Shown piece after piece: positions 17,630 through 26,557 of a stretch of DNA of 64,000 nucleotides. The position numbers and the translations under genes are program-made. The notes beneath the pieces are model-generated. The model saw only the letters and a list, made by a program, of their open reading frames with translations. It made no database searches and was not told where the DNA came from. This stretch comes from Peptidiphaga gingivicola. GTDB taxonomy: Bacteria > Actinomycetota > Actinomycetes > Actinomycetales > Actinomycetaceae. Position 1 is the first letter of the stretch, and each line of letters starts with the position of its first letter. Location: positions 62,001-126,000 of the forward strand of contig NZ_LVZK01000003.1 of the NCBI RefSeq assembly GCF_001652275.1, in the 5' to 3' direction.

Positions 17630-18994
17630 TCACAGGCTCACGTCGCGGAGCATCTCGGCCACGATGAAGGCCATTTCCAACGACTGCTGATGGTTCAGGC
17701 GCGGATCGACCAGGGTGCGGTAGCGCTCGCCGAGAGTGTCTTCCACGACTTCCTCCGCGCCGCCCAAAACCTCCGTGACGTCGTCGCCGGTCAGCTCCAC
17801 ATGGATTCCGCCGGGGTGGGTCCCCAACTCCTCGTGAACGGCGAAGAAGCCCTTGATTTCAGCCAGGATGTCCTCGAGGCGCCGCGTCTTCATGCCGTTC
17901 GACGCCGAGATGGTGTTGCCGTGCATCGGATCCGTCACCCACGTCACGGGCCGACCGTCCTTTCGGACGGCCTCGACGATCGCAGGCAGACGATCCGCGA
18001 TCTTCCGGGCGCCCATGCGGCTGATGAGCGTCAGACGCCCTGCCTTGCCGCCGGGGTTGAGCCTGTCCACGAGGGCGAGGACCTCGGCGGGCTTCGCGTC
18101 GGGCCCGATCTTGACCCCGATCGGATTGGCGACCTTGGACAGCATCTCGACGTGGGCGCCGTCGGGCTGGCGCGTGCGCTCGCCGACCCACAGAAAATGC
18201 GCGGAGCAGTTGTAGGGCCGGCCCGTGCGCGAATCTATGCGGGTCAGCGAGTCTTCGTAGGGAAGGATGAGCGCCTCGTGCGCCGAGTAGAAATCGACGG
18301 TGCGCAACGATTGGTCGTCGACGCCCGCCGCCCTCATAAAGCGCATGGCCCGGTCGATTTCGGCTGCGACGGTCTCGTAGCGCGCGTACGCCGGGTTGGC
18401 GACGAAGCCCTGATTCCATTCGTGCACTTTCGACAGATCGGCGAAGCCGCCTTGGGTGAAAGCGCGAATGAGGTTGAGGGTGGCGACCGATCGCTGATAC
18501 GCCTCGATTAGGCGCCGGGGGTCCGGCTCGCGGGACTCGGCGGTGAATTCGTGCCCGTTGACGGCGTCGCCGAAATAGGAGGGAAGTTCGCGGCCTTCGT
18601 GCACCTCCGTGGCGGAGGAACGCGGCTTGGAATACTGGCCCGCCATGCGTCCGATCTTCACGACGGGAACGGAGGAGCCATACGTGAGTAGGACCGCCAT
18701 CTGAAGAATCGTTCGAATCTTGGCCCGGATGCGCTCAGCAGTGGATTCGGCGAAGGATTCGGCGCAGTCCCCGCCCATGAGAACGAAGGCCCTTCCGCGC
18801 GAGGCGTCCGCCATTTCCTCCAACAGCTGGTCGGTTTCGCCGGCGAAAACCAGCGGAGGCAGGGTGCGCAGATAACCGACGACGGCGTTCAGCTCAGTTT
18901 CGTCGGGCCACCGAGGCTGGTGCTCGGCCGGAAGGGAGCGCCACGAGGCAAAAGCGTCGATTGAATCCGCGTTGGAGAACATGCGGACCAGCAT
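17630..18994 (-). CDS. aroG: 3-deoxy-7-phosphoheptulonate synthase, class II
   Basis: First enzyme of the shikimate pathway: condenses phosphoenolpyruvate and erythrose-4-phosphate. At 454 residues it is the plant/actinobacterial class II type. Landmarks are FVLMGGDCAESFAE (~71), VKIGRMAGQYSKPRS, GRPYNCSAHFLWVGERTR, and WVTDPMHGNTISASNGMKTR. It lacks the long N-terminal extensions used for allostery in some relatives. Start ATG 18994 has GGGGA upstream; a second ATG at 18982 would remove MLVR. Transcribed towards the kinase gene with zero intergenic bases. Confidence 0.95.
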   Translation of the reverse strand: MLVRMFSNADSIDAFASWRSLPAEHQPRWPDETELNAVVGYLRTLPPLVFAGETDQLLEEMADASRGRAFVLMGGDCAESFAESTAERIRAKIRTILQMAVLLTYGSSVPVVKIGRMAGQYSKPRSSATEVHEGRELPSYFGDAVNGHEFTAESREPDPRRLIEAYQRSVATLNLIRAFTQGGFADLSKVHEWNQGFVANPAYARYETVAAEIDRAMRFMRAAGVDDQSLRTVDFYSAHEALILPYEDSLTRIDSRTGRPYNCSAHFLWVGERTRQPDGAHVEMLSKVANPIGVKIGPDAKPAEVLALVDRLNPGGKAGRLTLISRMGARKIADRLPAIVEAVRKDGRPVTWVTDPMHGNTISASNGMKTRRLEDILAEIKGFFAVHEELGTHPGGIHVELTGDDVTEVLGGAEEVVEDTLGERYRTLVDPRLNHQQSLEMAFIVAEMLRDVSL

Positions 18995-19021
18995 ACAGTC
19001 CCCGGCGTAGGCCGCGTGACA

Positions 19022-19057
19022 AACGCCGGCCGTCCACGTGTCGCGGCGGCCGGCGTT
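19022..19057 (-). terminator. Hairpin downstream of the phosphofructokinase gene
   Basis: 11-bp stem AACGCCGGCCG/CGGCCGGCGTT with a 14-base loop, followed on the minus strand by a T-containing run (GTTTGTCA). Confidence 0.6.
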
Positions 19058-19069
19058 CTCACCGGAATG

Positions 19070-19091
19070 GCGGGTTGTCAGCGGGTTGTCA
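19070..19091. repeat. 11-bp tandem duplication at the phosphofructokinase stop codon
   Basis: GCGGGTTGTCA twice in a row. On the minus strand the unit is TGACAACCCGC, and the first TGA is the stop codon of the gene. Confidence 0.9.
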
Positions 19092-20300
19092 GCGAGCCTG
19101 GAATTTCTGCCCTATCGCTCCCATGAGGTTGGCGAACCACTGCTGGGAGACGTCGAAGGCCTTATGGCCCTTGATGCGCGGGAAGGCGATGCAGGAGAGC
19201 TCGTTGCCGTTCTCCTCGTCCTCGCCGATCACTCCGGGCTTGCCTTCGAGGGCGCAGTCCACGGCCATATCGACCATTGAGCCGATGAGGGCGAGGTCGT
19301 CCGCATTCGAATGCCACGCGCGCGAATAGTAGCCCGACTTTTGCACCATGACCTTCTCCGCGCCGAGCCGCTCGGCAAACTGCTTGGCGAACCACTGGCC
19401 GGGGTTGATGCTGTCGAGCTTAACGTGCCCGAAGGGATCGCGCCCAACCTCTTCGCCGGCGGCCTCCTTCTCGGCGACGATCTCATCGACGCCGGCGCCT
19501 TCGGAGAGGAAGATGTTGACGTTGCCGATCTCGTCCATGATGCCGCGAAGGCGCTTGGCCTCCCCGTCGATGTCGATGGACAACTCGGGCAGATAGACGG
19601 CGTGGACGTCCCACCGTTCCTTCGAAAGGCCGAGGGAGGGCGCCCATTCCTGCTCGCCCACCCACGCGTGGTAGTACTGGGCCGATTGCGCGGTGAGGTA
19701 ACCGCAGTTGCGGCCCATAACCTCGTGAACGATGAGCATCCTGGGGTTAGAGCGATGCTCGCCGATAACGTGCTGGGCGAAGCCGGAGGCTTCTTCGGCC
19801 GCCGTCCAAGCGCCCAGCGACTGGCGGATCGGGACGATGTCGTTGTCGATCGTCTTGGGAAGCCCCACGACGGTCAGCTCGTAGCCGTGGTCCTTCAAAT
19901 ACGCCGCGAGGTCCGCGGCGGTTGTGTTGGTGTCGTCGCCGCCGATCGTGTGGAGCACGTCCACGCCGTCGGCCTTCAAACGCTCCGCGGCGACCTCGAG
20001 GGGATCCTCGCCTTCCTTGACCAGGCCCCTCTCCACGAGGTTCTTCGCATTCGTCAGCTTGACGCGAGAGTTGCCGATCGGCGATCCGCCGAAACGGGGC
20101 AGGACGTGTGCGCTGCGGCGCGCCTCCTCGTCGACCACGATGTAGTTGCCCGTCAGGAGGCCGTGGTATCCATACTGATAGGCGATGATTTCGATGTCCG
20201 GCGCAATCTCGGTGTAGCGCTGGATGAGTCCTCCCACGGCGGAGGAGAGGCACGGGGCAAAACCGCCGGCGGTGAGCAATGCGACGCGACGAACAGTCAT
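19089..20300 (-). CDS. pfp: Pyrophosphate-dependent 6-phosphofructokinase
   Basis: A 403-residue phosphofructokinase. The phosphoryl-donor loop reads TIGGDDTNTTAA. The second Asp in GGDD (Gly in ATP enzymes, GGDGS) is the residue that selects pyrophosphate over ATP. LPKTIDNDI (fructose-6-phosphate/catalytic Asp) and MGRNCGYLT are also present. It therefore probably acts reversibly in glycolysis with PPi. ATG 20300 follows AAAGG. Monocistronic by context: a hairpin lies downstream and a divergent gene upstream. Confidence 0.93.
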   Translation of the reverse strand: MTVRRVALLTAGGFAPCLSSAVGGLIQRYTEIAPDIEIIAYQYGYHGLLTGNYIVVDEEARRSAHVLPRFGGSPIGNSRVKLTNAKNLVERGLVKEGEDPLEVAAERLKADGVDVLHTIGGDDTNTTAADLAAYLKDHGYELTVVGLPKTIDNDIVPIRQSLGAWTAAEEASGFAQHVIGEHRSNPRMLIVHEVMGRNCGYLTAQSAQYYHAWVGEQEWAPSLGLSKERWDVHAVYLPELSIDIDGEAKRLRGIMDEIGNVNIFLSEGAGVDEIVAEKEAAGEEVGRDPFGHVKLDSINPGQWFAKQFAERLGAEKVMVQKSGYYSRAWHSNADDLALIGSMVDMAVDCALEGKPGVIGEDEENGNELSCIAFPRIKGHKAFDVSQQWFANLMGAIGQKFQAR

Positions 20301-20401
20301 CGTGAGCCTTTCTTTGGTCGTGATTCTTCGTGCTTTGGTCTTGGTTCTTCGTGCGCGGGCACGCACACACTTCCATTCTATGCATGAGTATGCTGGAGGT
20401 C

Positions 20402-21151
20402 ATGACCGATGAGACAGCGCGCGGCGATTCCGGCGACGGCTTGGGAGACGACGATGTCGAAGACACGTTGCACGGCGGCGTCGAGGGCGGATCCGGCAAC
20501 CAAGTGAAGGGCGCATCTGGGAACAGGGCGAAGGGTGCCCCCAAAGGCGACGTCGGAGACGACTTCGAGGAAAGGTGGGAGGAGATCGTCGCCGGTCTCG
20601 AGGACTTCGACGCCGAGCTCGAGGACCTCGACGGCGATCTCGGCAAGCTTGACGGCGGGCTTAGAGGCTTCGACGGCGGACTCGGCCTCCCGGGAGGATC
20701 CGAGGGCGGCTTCGACGACGGCTTGGACGGCGCTCTTGCCGGCCGTTTCGGCGGCACGTTCACGGACCGATTCTGCGACGACGTCGATTCCGACGCCCCC
20801 TTCGAAGAGCCCGAAGTCGTGGCGAATTTGCGCGCCGGTCCGCGCGATTGGAGCGCGCCGGAAGAGGAGGGACTGGACGTCGAGGACGGGGTCGACGTCG
20901 TCGAACTCGGCACTCTCATGCCAATCGACGAGGAGGTTCCCGAGGGGCATCCGATGTCCCGGTTCCTTTGGCTGTCAGCCGGGCTTCTCTTGCTCATGGG
21001 AGTCCTGGCCGCCTTCGACCTCGCCCCCGGAGGCACGCCTTTGGCCTTCGCCTGGGGCGCCGCCGGATTCGTCTGCGCGGGAGTCGCAGCGTTCCTCACA
21101 TCGCCGCGGTCGGAGGACATCGATCCCTTCGACGACGGCGCGAGGCTTTGA
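20402..21151 (+). CDS. Hypothetical acidic membrane protein
   Basis: A 249-residue protein that I do not recognise. The first ~180 residues are strikingly acidic and glycine-rich, with a repetitive stretch (FDAELEDLDGDLGKLDGG) of roughly heptad spacing. The C-terminal part has two membrane segments (FLWLSAGLLLLMGVLAAF and FAWGAAGFVCAGVAAFL) and ends SEDIDPFDDGARL. The acidic domain presumably faces the cytoplasm. ATG 20402 follows GGAGG. Its stop overlaps the next gene's TTG start (TTGA), suggesting translational coupling with the exonuclease/GIY-YIG gene. Confidence 0.7.
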   Translation: MTDETARGDSGDGLGDDDVEDTLHGGVEGGSGNQVKGASGNRAKGAPKGDVGDDFEERWEEIVAGLEDFDAELEDLDGDLGKLDGGLRGFDGGLGLPGGSEGGFDDGLDGALAGRFGGTFTDRFCDDVDSDAPFEEPEVVANLRAGPRDWSAPEEEGLDVEDGVDVVELGTLMPIDEEVPEGHPMSRFLWLSAGLLLLMGVLAAFDLAPGGTPLAFAWGAAGFVCAGVAAFLTSPRSEDIDPFDDGARL

Positions 21152-22917
21152 GCGACGGCCGGGCGGGGGCCCGCGGACGGACCCGGGCGCCGGGCGCACA
21201 CCTCGACCTTGACGACGGCGGGCCTGCCGGTCAGCTGTCCTTCGACGATTTGGGCACGCCACTGGAAGAGGTGACGTTCGTCGTCGTCGATCTGGAGACG
21301 ACCGGCACCAAACCGGGGCCCGAATCGATCACAGAGATAGGCGCCGTCAAGGTCCGAGGCGGGGAAACCGTCGGCGAATTCTCCACTCTCGTCAACCCGG
21401 GCCGGCCGATACCCGCATTCATAACTTCGCTCACCGGCATCACGACGGCTATGACGGCCCGGGCGCCCAGGATCGCGGCGGTCATCCCCTCCCTCATCGA
21501 GTTTCTCTGCGCGGGCCCGTCCACCGTCGTGGCGGCGCACAACGCGCGCTTCGACGTCGGCCATCTCAAAGCGGCATTTGCGGGCGCCGATTTTACGTGG
21601 CCCAGCGTCAGGGTGCTCGACACGGTCGCATTGGCCCGGCGCGCCTTTTCCTCAGACGAGGTTCCCAACTTCAAACTCTCGACCCTGGCGGGCGCATGCG
21701 GGGCGACGACGGCTCCGAACCACCGAGCCCTCGACGACGCCCGAGCCACCGTGGACGTTTTGCACGCGATGCTCGGCAGGCTCGGGCCGCTCGGAGTGAC
21801 GCATCTGGAGGACCTCGCGACCGCCACGGACCCGGTCCCCCGGGCGCGGCGGAGAAAAGCGCGCCTGGCGGACGGAATCGCCCGCTCCCCAGGCGTCTAC
21901 CGTTTCATCGGCCCCGCCGGCGACGTCCTCTACGTCGGGTCCTCGTCGAATCTCCGTGCGCGCGTGCGCCAATATTTCACGGCAGCGGAAACGCGGAAGC
22001 GCATGGCCGAGATGGCGGACCTGGCCGAGCGCGCGGAAGTCGACGAAACCCCGACCGTGCTCGAGGCGCGAATCCTGGAACTGCGCCAGATCGCGGAATT
22101 CGACCCGCCGTACAATCGCCGGTCGCGCCGTCCGGACAACCGCCCGTGGCTTGCGCTGACGGACGAAGCGCACCCTCGGCTCAAGGTGACGGCGTCCCTT
22201 GCCCTGGAGGATGCGGCGGCCGCCCTCGGCCCGTTCGGATCCCGCAAGGCCGCGCGGCAGGCCGCCGAGCTCGTGGCCGACGACGCCCGCCTGCGCACAT
22301 GCACGGCGCGTCTTCCCGCGAAGCCCAGCGGACGAAAGGCCCCGTGCCACCTGCATGCCATGGGCCGCTGTTCTGCGCCCTGCGCGCTGCCGGGGGATCC
22401 CGACGGCCCCTCGCTTGCGGCCGCGCGCTCGATTCTCGGCGGGGGCCTCGACGGCCTGTGGGAGCGCAGCATGCAACGACTGGCGAGCCTCGCCGCGGCC
22501 GAGAGGTTCGAACAGGCCGCCGTCGAGCGCGACCGCCTGCGCTGCGTGATCGACGCGGCTCGACGGCGCGAACGCATCCTTCCCCTTCTGGCGGCGCGTC
22601 AGATCGTCGGCGCCCGGCGCGACGACGACGGATCGTGGGACGTGGCGGTAATCCGATGGGGCCGCCTAACAGCGACGGGCCGCTGCCCCGGAAACGCCGA
22701 TCCGAGGGAGCTGGCGGCCGAGCTCGTCGCCTCGGCGAGCCAGACGGACAGGCCCGCCGCCCCCGGGGACGTCGCGTCGATCGAGGAAACCGAGCTGCTC
22801 GCCGCGTGGCTGTGGAAACCGACCGTCCGCCTGCTTTCCCTCGAGGGCGAGGCGCCCCTGGCGCTTCCCCGTGCCAGCGCTTTCAGATTTTCGCTTCCCG
22901 GGCCGGACGCCGATTGA
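21148..22917 (+). CDS. DEDDh exonuclease / GIY-YIG (UvrC-like) fusion protein
   Basis: A 589-residue two-nuclease protein of the Rv2191 type. The N-terminal exonuclease domain has DLETTGTKPG, HNARFDVGHL and HRALDDARATVDVL. It is followed by a GIY-YIG domain (GVYRFIGPAGDVLYVGSSSNLRARVRQYF) and a region with the UvrC-like cysteines CHLHAMGRCSAPC, then a UVR-like helical stretch (RFEQAAVERDRLR). Likely a DNA repair nuclease. The start is TTG 21148, overlapping the upstream stop. No ATG or GTG lies close to the exonuclease core. It is adjacent to and convergent with trpD, as in mycobacteria. The stop region is duplicated. Confidence 0.85.
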   Translation: MSDGRAGARGRTRAPGAHLDLDDGGPAGQLSFDDLGTPLEEVTFVVVDLETTGTKPGPESITEIGAVKVRGGETVGEFSTLVNPGRPIPAFITSLTGITTAMTARAPRIAAVIPSLIEFLCAGPSTVVAAHNARFDVGHLKAAFAGADFTWPSVRVLDTVALARRAFSSDEVPNFKLSTLAGACGATTAPNHRALDDARATVDVLHAMLGRLGPLGVTHLEDLATATDPVPRARRRKARLADGIARSPGVYRFIGPAGDVLYVGSSSNLRARVRQYFTAAETRKRMAEMADLAERAEVDETPTVLEARILELRQIAEFDPPYNRRSRRPDNRPWLALTDEAHPRLKVTASLALEDAAAALGPFGSRKAARQAAELVADDARLRTCTARLPAKPSGRKAPCHLHAMGRCSAPCALPGDPDGPSLAAARSILGGGLDGLWERSMQRLASLAAAERFEQAAVERDRLRCVIDAARRRERILPLLAARQIVGARRDDDGSWDVAVIRWGRLTATGRCPGNADPRELAAELVASASQTDRPAAPGDVASIEETELLAAWLWKPTVRLLSLEGEAPLALPRASAFRFSLPGPDAD

Positions 22918-22990
22918 GCCGGACCGGACGCCGATTGAGGAGGCCGCGGGCACAGAGCCTTGGATCCGGACGGCGCAGAGCCTTGGATCC
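22903..22990. repeat. Two short direct repeats at and after the exonuclease/GIY-YIG stop codon
   Basis: CCGGACGCCGATTGAG at 22903-22918 (contains the TGA stop) and at 22924-22939, period 21. Then CAGAGCCTTGGATCC at 22953-22967 and 22976-22990, period 23. Confidence 0.9.
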
Positions 22991-23090
22991 CCGCATAGAG
23001 CTCGGGGAGCCTCGCGAACGCCATGCGCCGAGGCCCTGAGGACTTTCCGGAATCTTAGGGTTTCGAGCCCTACTGGCCCTTTGGAAAGCC

Positions 23091-24155
23091 CTATGAAGCC
23101 GGTTCGTTCGACAGGGCAATCCACCTGTCGAGAAGCCGAGCCGCCGCGCCGGAATCGACCGTGTCGGCCGCGATCTGCATTCCTGCGCGGATCCGTTCGG
23201 CGAAGGAGCCGCTCTGCGCCCCCGTGCCCGGAAGCGTTCCCGCGGCGACGAAGGCGCCCGCCGCGTTGAGCAGCACGGCCTCGCGCACGGCCCCCGCCTG
23301 CCCCTGAAGGAAGGCGCTGGCGACTTCCGCGTTGAAAGCCGGGGACCCACCGCGCAAATCGTCGACCGTTGCCGGAGCGACCCCCGCCTCCGATACGGCG
23401 TCGAACTCGTGCCTTTCGACGCGGCCGCCCTCGATCTCCCACAGGTCGTTGACCGTCACGGAGGAGAGCTCGTCCATCCCGTTGTCGCGTCCGCGCACCA
23501 CCAGACCCCGCGAACCGCGCTCGGCCAAGACCCCCGCGACCAGCTCCGCGTAGTCCGGCCGGGAGACGCCGACGACGGACACGGCCGGGCGCGCAGGATT
23601 CGTCAGCGGGCCGAGTATGTTGAAGGCGGTGGCGACGCCCAGCTCGCGGCGCGTCGGCGCAACGAAGCGCATAGCGGGGTGAAAGACGTTCGCGAAGATG
23701 AACGTGATGCCCAACTCGTTGAAAATCCGCACGACGTCGGCGCTGGAAAGGTCAAGGTTGACGCCGAGGGCTTCGAGGCAATCGGCCGAGCCGGAGGCCG
23801 ACGACGACGCTCTGTTCCCGTGCTTGACCACCGGGATGCCCGCGGCGGCGATGACCAGCGCCGCCATGGTGGAAATGTTGACCGTCTGGAGCCTGTCCCC
23901 TCCGGTGCCCACGATGTCGAGGACCTCGCCTTCGACGTCGACGGGAAGGGCGTGCGAAACCATGGCGTCGGCCATTCCGCGAATTTCCGTCGGCGTTTCT
24001 CCCTTGGCCGCAAGGGCCGTGAGGAATCCGGCCAGCTGGGCCGACGTCGCCGCCCCTTCCATCGCCTGGTCAACGGCCCAAGCCGCCTCTTCGCGGGTCA
24101 AGTCCCGACCGCCGACGAGCCGGCTGATGACATCGGGCCACGTGGGAAGCGACAC
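23091..24155 (-). CDS. trpD: Anthranilate phosphoribosyltransferase
   Basis: Transfers phosphoribose from PRPP to anthranilate in tryptophan synthesis. It has 354 residues. Motifs are DIVGTGGDRLQTVNISTMAA (PRPP site), VVKHGNRASSSASGSAD, and RRELGVATAFNILGPLTNP. GTG 24155 follows GAGGAGAAATA and overlaps the stop of the upstream receiver-domain gene by one base (TAGTG), so the two are translationally coupled. No other trp genes are in the window. Confidence 0.95.
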   Translation of the reverse strand: MSLPTWPDVISRLVGGRDLTREEAAWAVDQAMEGAATSAQLAGFLTALAAKGETPTEIRGMADAMVSHALPVDVEGEVLDIVGTGGDRLQTVNISTMAALVIAAAGIPVVKHGNRASSSASGSADCLEALGVNLDLSSADVVRIFNELGITFIFANVFHPAMRFVAPTRRELGVATAFNILGPLTNPARPAVSVVGVSRPDYAELVAGVLAERGSRGLVVRGRDNGMDELSSVTVNDLWEIEGGRVERHEFDAVSEAGVAPATVDDLRGGSPAFNAEVASAFLQGQAGAVREAVLLNAAGAFVAAGTLPGTGAQSGSFAERIRAGMQIAADTVDSGAAARLLDRWIALSNEPAS

Positions 24156-24604
24156 TATTTCTCCTCGGTGTTCAACAGCTCGGCGACCGCCGCCGAAAGC
24201 TCGCGCGGATTGACGGGGTATGCAAGGGTTCGAGCCGCCCCGGACCATCTCGCCAGCCACTCGTCCTGGGGGCGCGCCACGAGGAGGATGAAAGGAATGG
24301 ACGGATCGACTTCGTCGTGGACCGTCTTCCCCAGCCCCATTCCGCCGAGTTTGGGGGCCTCGGCGTCGAGAATCATGAGCGAGCAGCCTCCCCGGCGGAC
24401 CTCTAGCATGAGCGCGTCGGGCGTTGCGACCTCTTTCCAGGCGATCTCGGGCAACCCCTTGGCGGCCCTCCGGCCGACGGAGGCGCGCACCTCGCTGCGG
24501 GTCTTCGAATCGTCCGAATACACGAGGATCGTCGTCTTCCCGTCGGCGCCCTCCTGCGCCGCAGGAGGCGCGTCGGTTCTGGTCGGGGCGCTCGTTTCGC
24601 TCAT
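24155..24604 (-). CDS. Stand-alone response-regulator receiver domain
   Basis: A 149-residue protein with a disordered N-terminus (~30 residues) and one CheY-like receiver fold: TTILVYSDDSKTR (acidic pair), CSLMILDAEAPKLGG (phosphoacceptor Asp after beta-3), FILLVARPQ, and a C-terminal AYPVNPRELSAAVAEL. The Lys usually found after beta-5 appears to be missing (YPVNP in place of KP), so classical phosphorylation switching may be weakened. There is no output domain and no histidine kinase nearby. Coupled to trpD by a one-base overlap. The role is unknown. Confidence 0.75.
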   Translation of the reverse strand: MSETSAPTRTDAPPAAQEGADGKTTILVYSDDSKTRSEVRASVGRRAAKGLPEIAWKEVATPDALMLEVRRGGCSLMILDAEAPKLGGMGLGKTVHDEVDPSIPFILLVARPQDEWLARWSGAARTLAYPVNPRELSAAVAELLNTEEK

Positions 24605-24735
24605 GGCATCCTCCGTGGTCGATGGGTTGGCCAAGGCAATTGTAGCGAATGCCGGTGCGGCCTCCGCCTCCTGCCCGGCCAGACGGCGTTTTCGCCGTCG
24701 GACGAAAGCGCACCTAGGCCACGGACTAACGTCCC

Positions 24736-24775
24736 TATACTTGACAGCGTCCGACAGCCGGTTTTCGCAACCGGC
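24736..24775 (+). promoter_or_regulatory. Candidate sodA promoter -10 and leader dyad
   Basis: TATACT at 24736-24741, followed at 24757-24775 by the dyad GCCGGTT, five bases, AACCGGC, which would lie in the 5' leader and could be an operator or RNA hairpin. No convincing -35. Confidence 0.3.
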
Positions 24776-24824
24776 CATGCCGCACCGACTATGCCGCCGA
24801 CGGCGGCGCCCCACCGGAGGAACA

Positions 24825-25445
24825 ATGACTTACACCCTTCCCGAGCTGCCCTACGACTACGCAGCCCTCGAGCCGCACATTTCCGCCAAAATCATGGAGC
24901 TTCACCACGACCGGCATCACGCAGCCTACGTCGCCGGCGCGAATGCGGCTCTCGCGAACCTAGAAGCTGCGCGCGACGCGGGCGACCTTTCCAAGGTGAA
25001 CCAGTTCTCCAAAGACCTCGCGTTCAACCTCGGCGGGCACACCAACCACTCGATTTTCTGGACCAACCTCTCCCCCGCCGGCGGCGGCCAGCCCGAGGGC
25101 GAGCTCGCCGAGGCTGTCAAGGACTCCTTCGGGTCCTTCGAAAAGTTCGTCGCCCACTTCACCGCGGCGGCGACCGGAATTCAGGGATCGGGATGGGCCG
25201 TGCTCGCCTATGACTCAATCTCCGAAAAGCTCGTCGTCTTCCAGCTCTTCGACCAGCAGGCCAACGTCCCCGCGGGAACCATTCCGCTGTTCATGCTGGA
25301 CATGTGGGAGCACGCCTTCTACCTCGACTATCTCAACGTCAAGGCGGACTACGTCAAAGCCGTTTGGAACATCGCCAACTGGGAGAACGTCGCCGAGCGC
25401 CTCGAGGCCGCGAAGGCCCAGGCCGCCGGGCTCATCGTTCGCTGA
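24825..25445 (+). CDS. sodA: Superoxide dismutase, Mn/Fe type
   Basis: A 206-residue cytosolic or released superoxide dismutase that dismutates O2- to O2 and H2O2. The four metal ligands are visible: His in IMELHHDRHH, His in GGHTNHSIFW, and Asp and His in LDMWEHAFYLDY. The outer-sphere region reads IQGSGWAVLAYD. Sequence alone does not settle Mn against Fe. ATG 24825 follows GGAGGAACA. It is monocistronic: a divergent receiver/trpD pair lies upstream and a strong hairpin downstream. Confidence 0.96.
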   Translation: MTYTLPELPYDYAALEPHISAKIMELHHDRHHAAYVAGANAALANLEAARDAGDLSKVNQFSKDLAFNLGGHTNHSIFWTNLSPAGGGQPEGELAEAVKDSFGSFEKFVAHFTAAATGIQGSGWAVLAYDSISEKLVVFQLFDQQANVPAGTIPLFMLDMWEHAFYLDYLNVKADYVKAVWNIANWENVAERLEAAKAQAAGLIVR

Positions 25446-25452
25446 CGCGACA

Positions 25453-25494
25453 GCGGGGGCGGCGGGAAAGAATCGCCTTTCCCGCCGCCCCCGC
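25453..25494 (+). terminator. Strong hairpin after sodA
   Basis: 18-bp stem (GCGGGGGCGGCGGGAAAG and its complement) with a six-base loop, seven bases after the stop. The T-run is short (ATTT). It may also serve the convergent FKBP gene. Confidence 0.75.
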
Positions 25495-25538
25495 ATTTGC
25501 CGTACATATTTCAGAGGCGGCCAGTCAGGCCCCCTCGG

Positions 25539-26546
25539 TCACTTCGTGTTCTGAGGCTTTGTAATCTCAGCGTTTTGAGGAATGTAGCCGAGAATATCGA
25601 CCACAGCGTACATCGCCGGCGAAGAGCCTTGGTCACCCTGCCCCTCGACGGCGGGGACGGTCATGAAAACCCGCGAACCGACTGGCAGGCCCACAAGGGA
25701 GTCGAAAACGGTTTTGTTTCCGATGGCGGCCAGCTGCGGGCCCTGGTTGCGCTCGCCCCAGGTCGTTTGGAAATTCTGGCCGTCGGGAGAGATCGCGGCG
25801 TAGGCGACTGTCATCGTTCCCGTCTTCCCCACGGCGGGCCCGGTGCCTCGGGCGATGACGGAAACGCTCTTCTCCGAAATGCTCGCCGAGGCGTCCTTGA
25901 CCTTCAGCCCCGTGACCGGCGAGCCGATCGCACCTTGAATGGTCACAGGAAGCGTGGCGAGGTCCATCTCGGTCCTTGCGTCGGCTTGCCCGGCGGTCTC
26001 CTTGTTCGAGGTTTGATGGACCGTGATGTAGAACGTCATCACGTCGTCTTTGCCGATTCCCGCTCTAGGCTCGCCCTTTTCCCCGTAGCCGAGGTCCGGA
26101 GGAATCGACACGAGAAGCTTGACTCCGACTTTGTGGCCGGCGATGGCCTCCCCCCATCCCTTGACCACTGCGGAGAGGTCGGTGCCCATCGGAAGCCCGC
26201 GGCTGTAGGAGGAGTCGAAGGGCTTGCTTTTGCCCCACACCTGACCCACATAGTCGGCTACGATGTAGTCTTTCTTGGTGATCGTCGCCCCCGTCCCCTC
26301 TTCAAGGACGGTCACGGACAGCTTGTCGGGCGCCTTCGTCTTGGGGAAGGTGATGAGGGGGGTCTGACCCGAGGTGTTCAACGACGGTGCCTGGCTGTCT
26401 CCTTTGGGAACGGAGCTGGCGGAACCGCCCTTCTGCGAGGAAGTCGTGGGCGACTTGCTGCTTTCGCCGTCGCTAGAGGATCCGCAGGCGGAAAGCACAA
26501 GGGCGAGCGTCGCCGCGCATGCGGCGGCGATCTTTCGATGCGACAT
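25539..26546 (-). CDS. FKBP-type peptidyl-prolyl isomerase lipoprotein, two domains
   Basis: A 335-residue surface lipoprotein. The signal peptide ends in the lipobox LVLSACG (lipidated Cys21), followed by a Ser/Gly/Lys-rich linker. Two FKBP-like domains follow. The first keeps the family pattern (DYIVADYVGQVW, FDSSYSRG, GWGEAIAGHKVGVKLLVSIPPDLGYGE). The second (TGTMTVAYAAISPDG to AMYAVVDILGY) is divergent and may not be catalytic. Likely an extracytoplasmic folding factor. ATG 26546 lies 11 bases after the erpA stop, so the pair is probably co-transcribed. Confidence 0.85.
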   Translation of the reverse strand: MSHRKIAAACAATLALVLSACGSSSDGESSKSPTTSSQKGGSASSVPKGDSQAPSLNTSGQTPLITFPKTKAPDKLSVTVLEEGTGATITKKDYIVADYVGQVWGKSKPFDSSYSRGLPMGTDLSAVVKGWGEAIAGHKVGVKLLVSIPPDLGYGEKGEPRAGIGKDDVMTFYITVHQTSNKETAGQADARTEMDLATLPVTIQGAIGSPVTGLKVKDASASISEKSVSVIARGTGPAVGKTGTMTVAYAAISPDGQNFQTTWGERNQGPQLAAIGNKTVFDSLVGLPVGSRVFMTVPAVEGQGDQGSSPAMYAVVDILGYIPQNAEITKPQNTK

Positions 26547-26557
26547 CAGCGCTCCCG

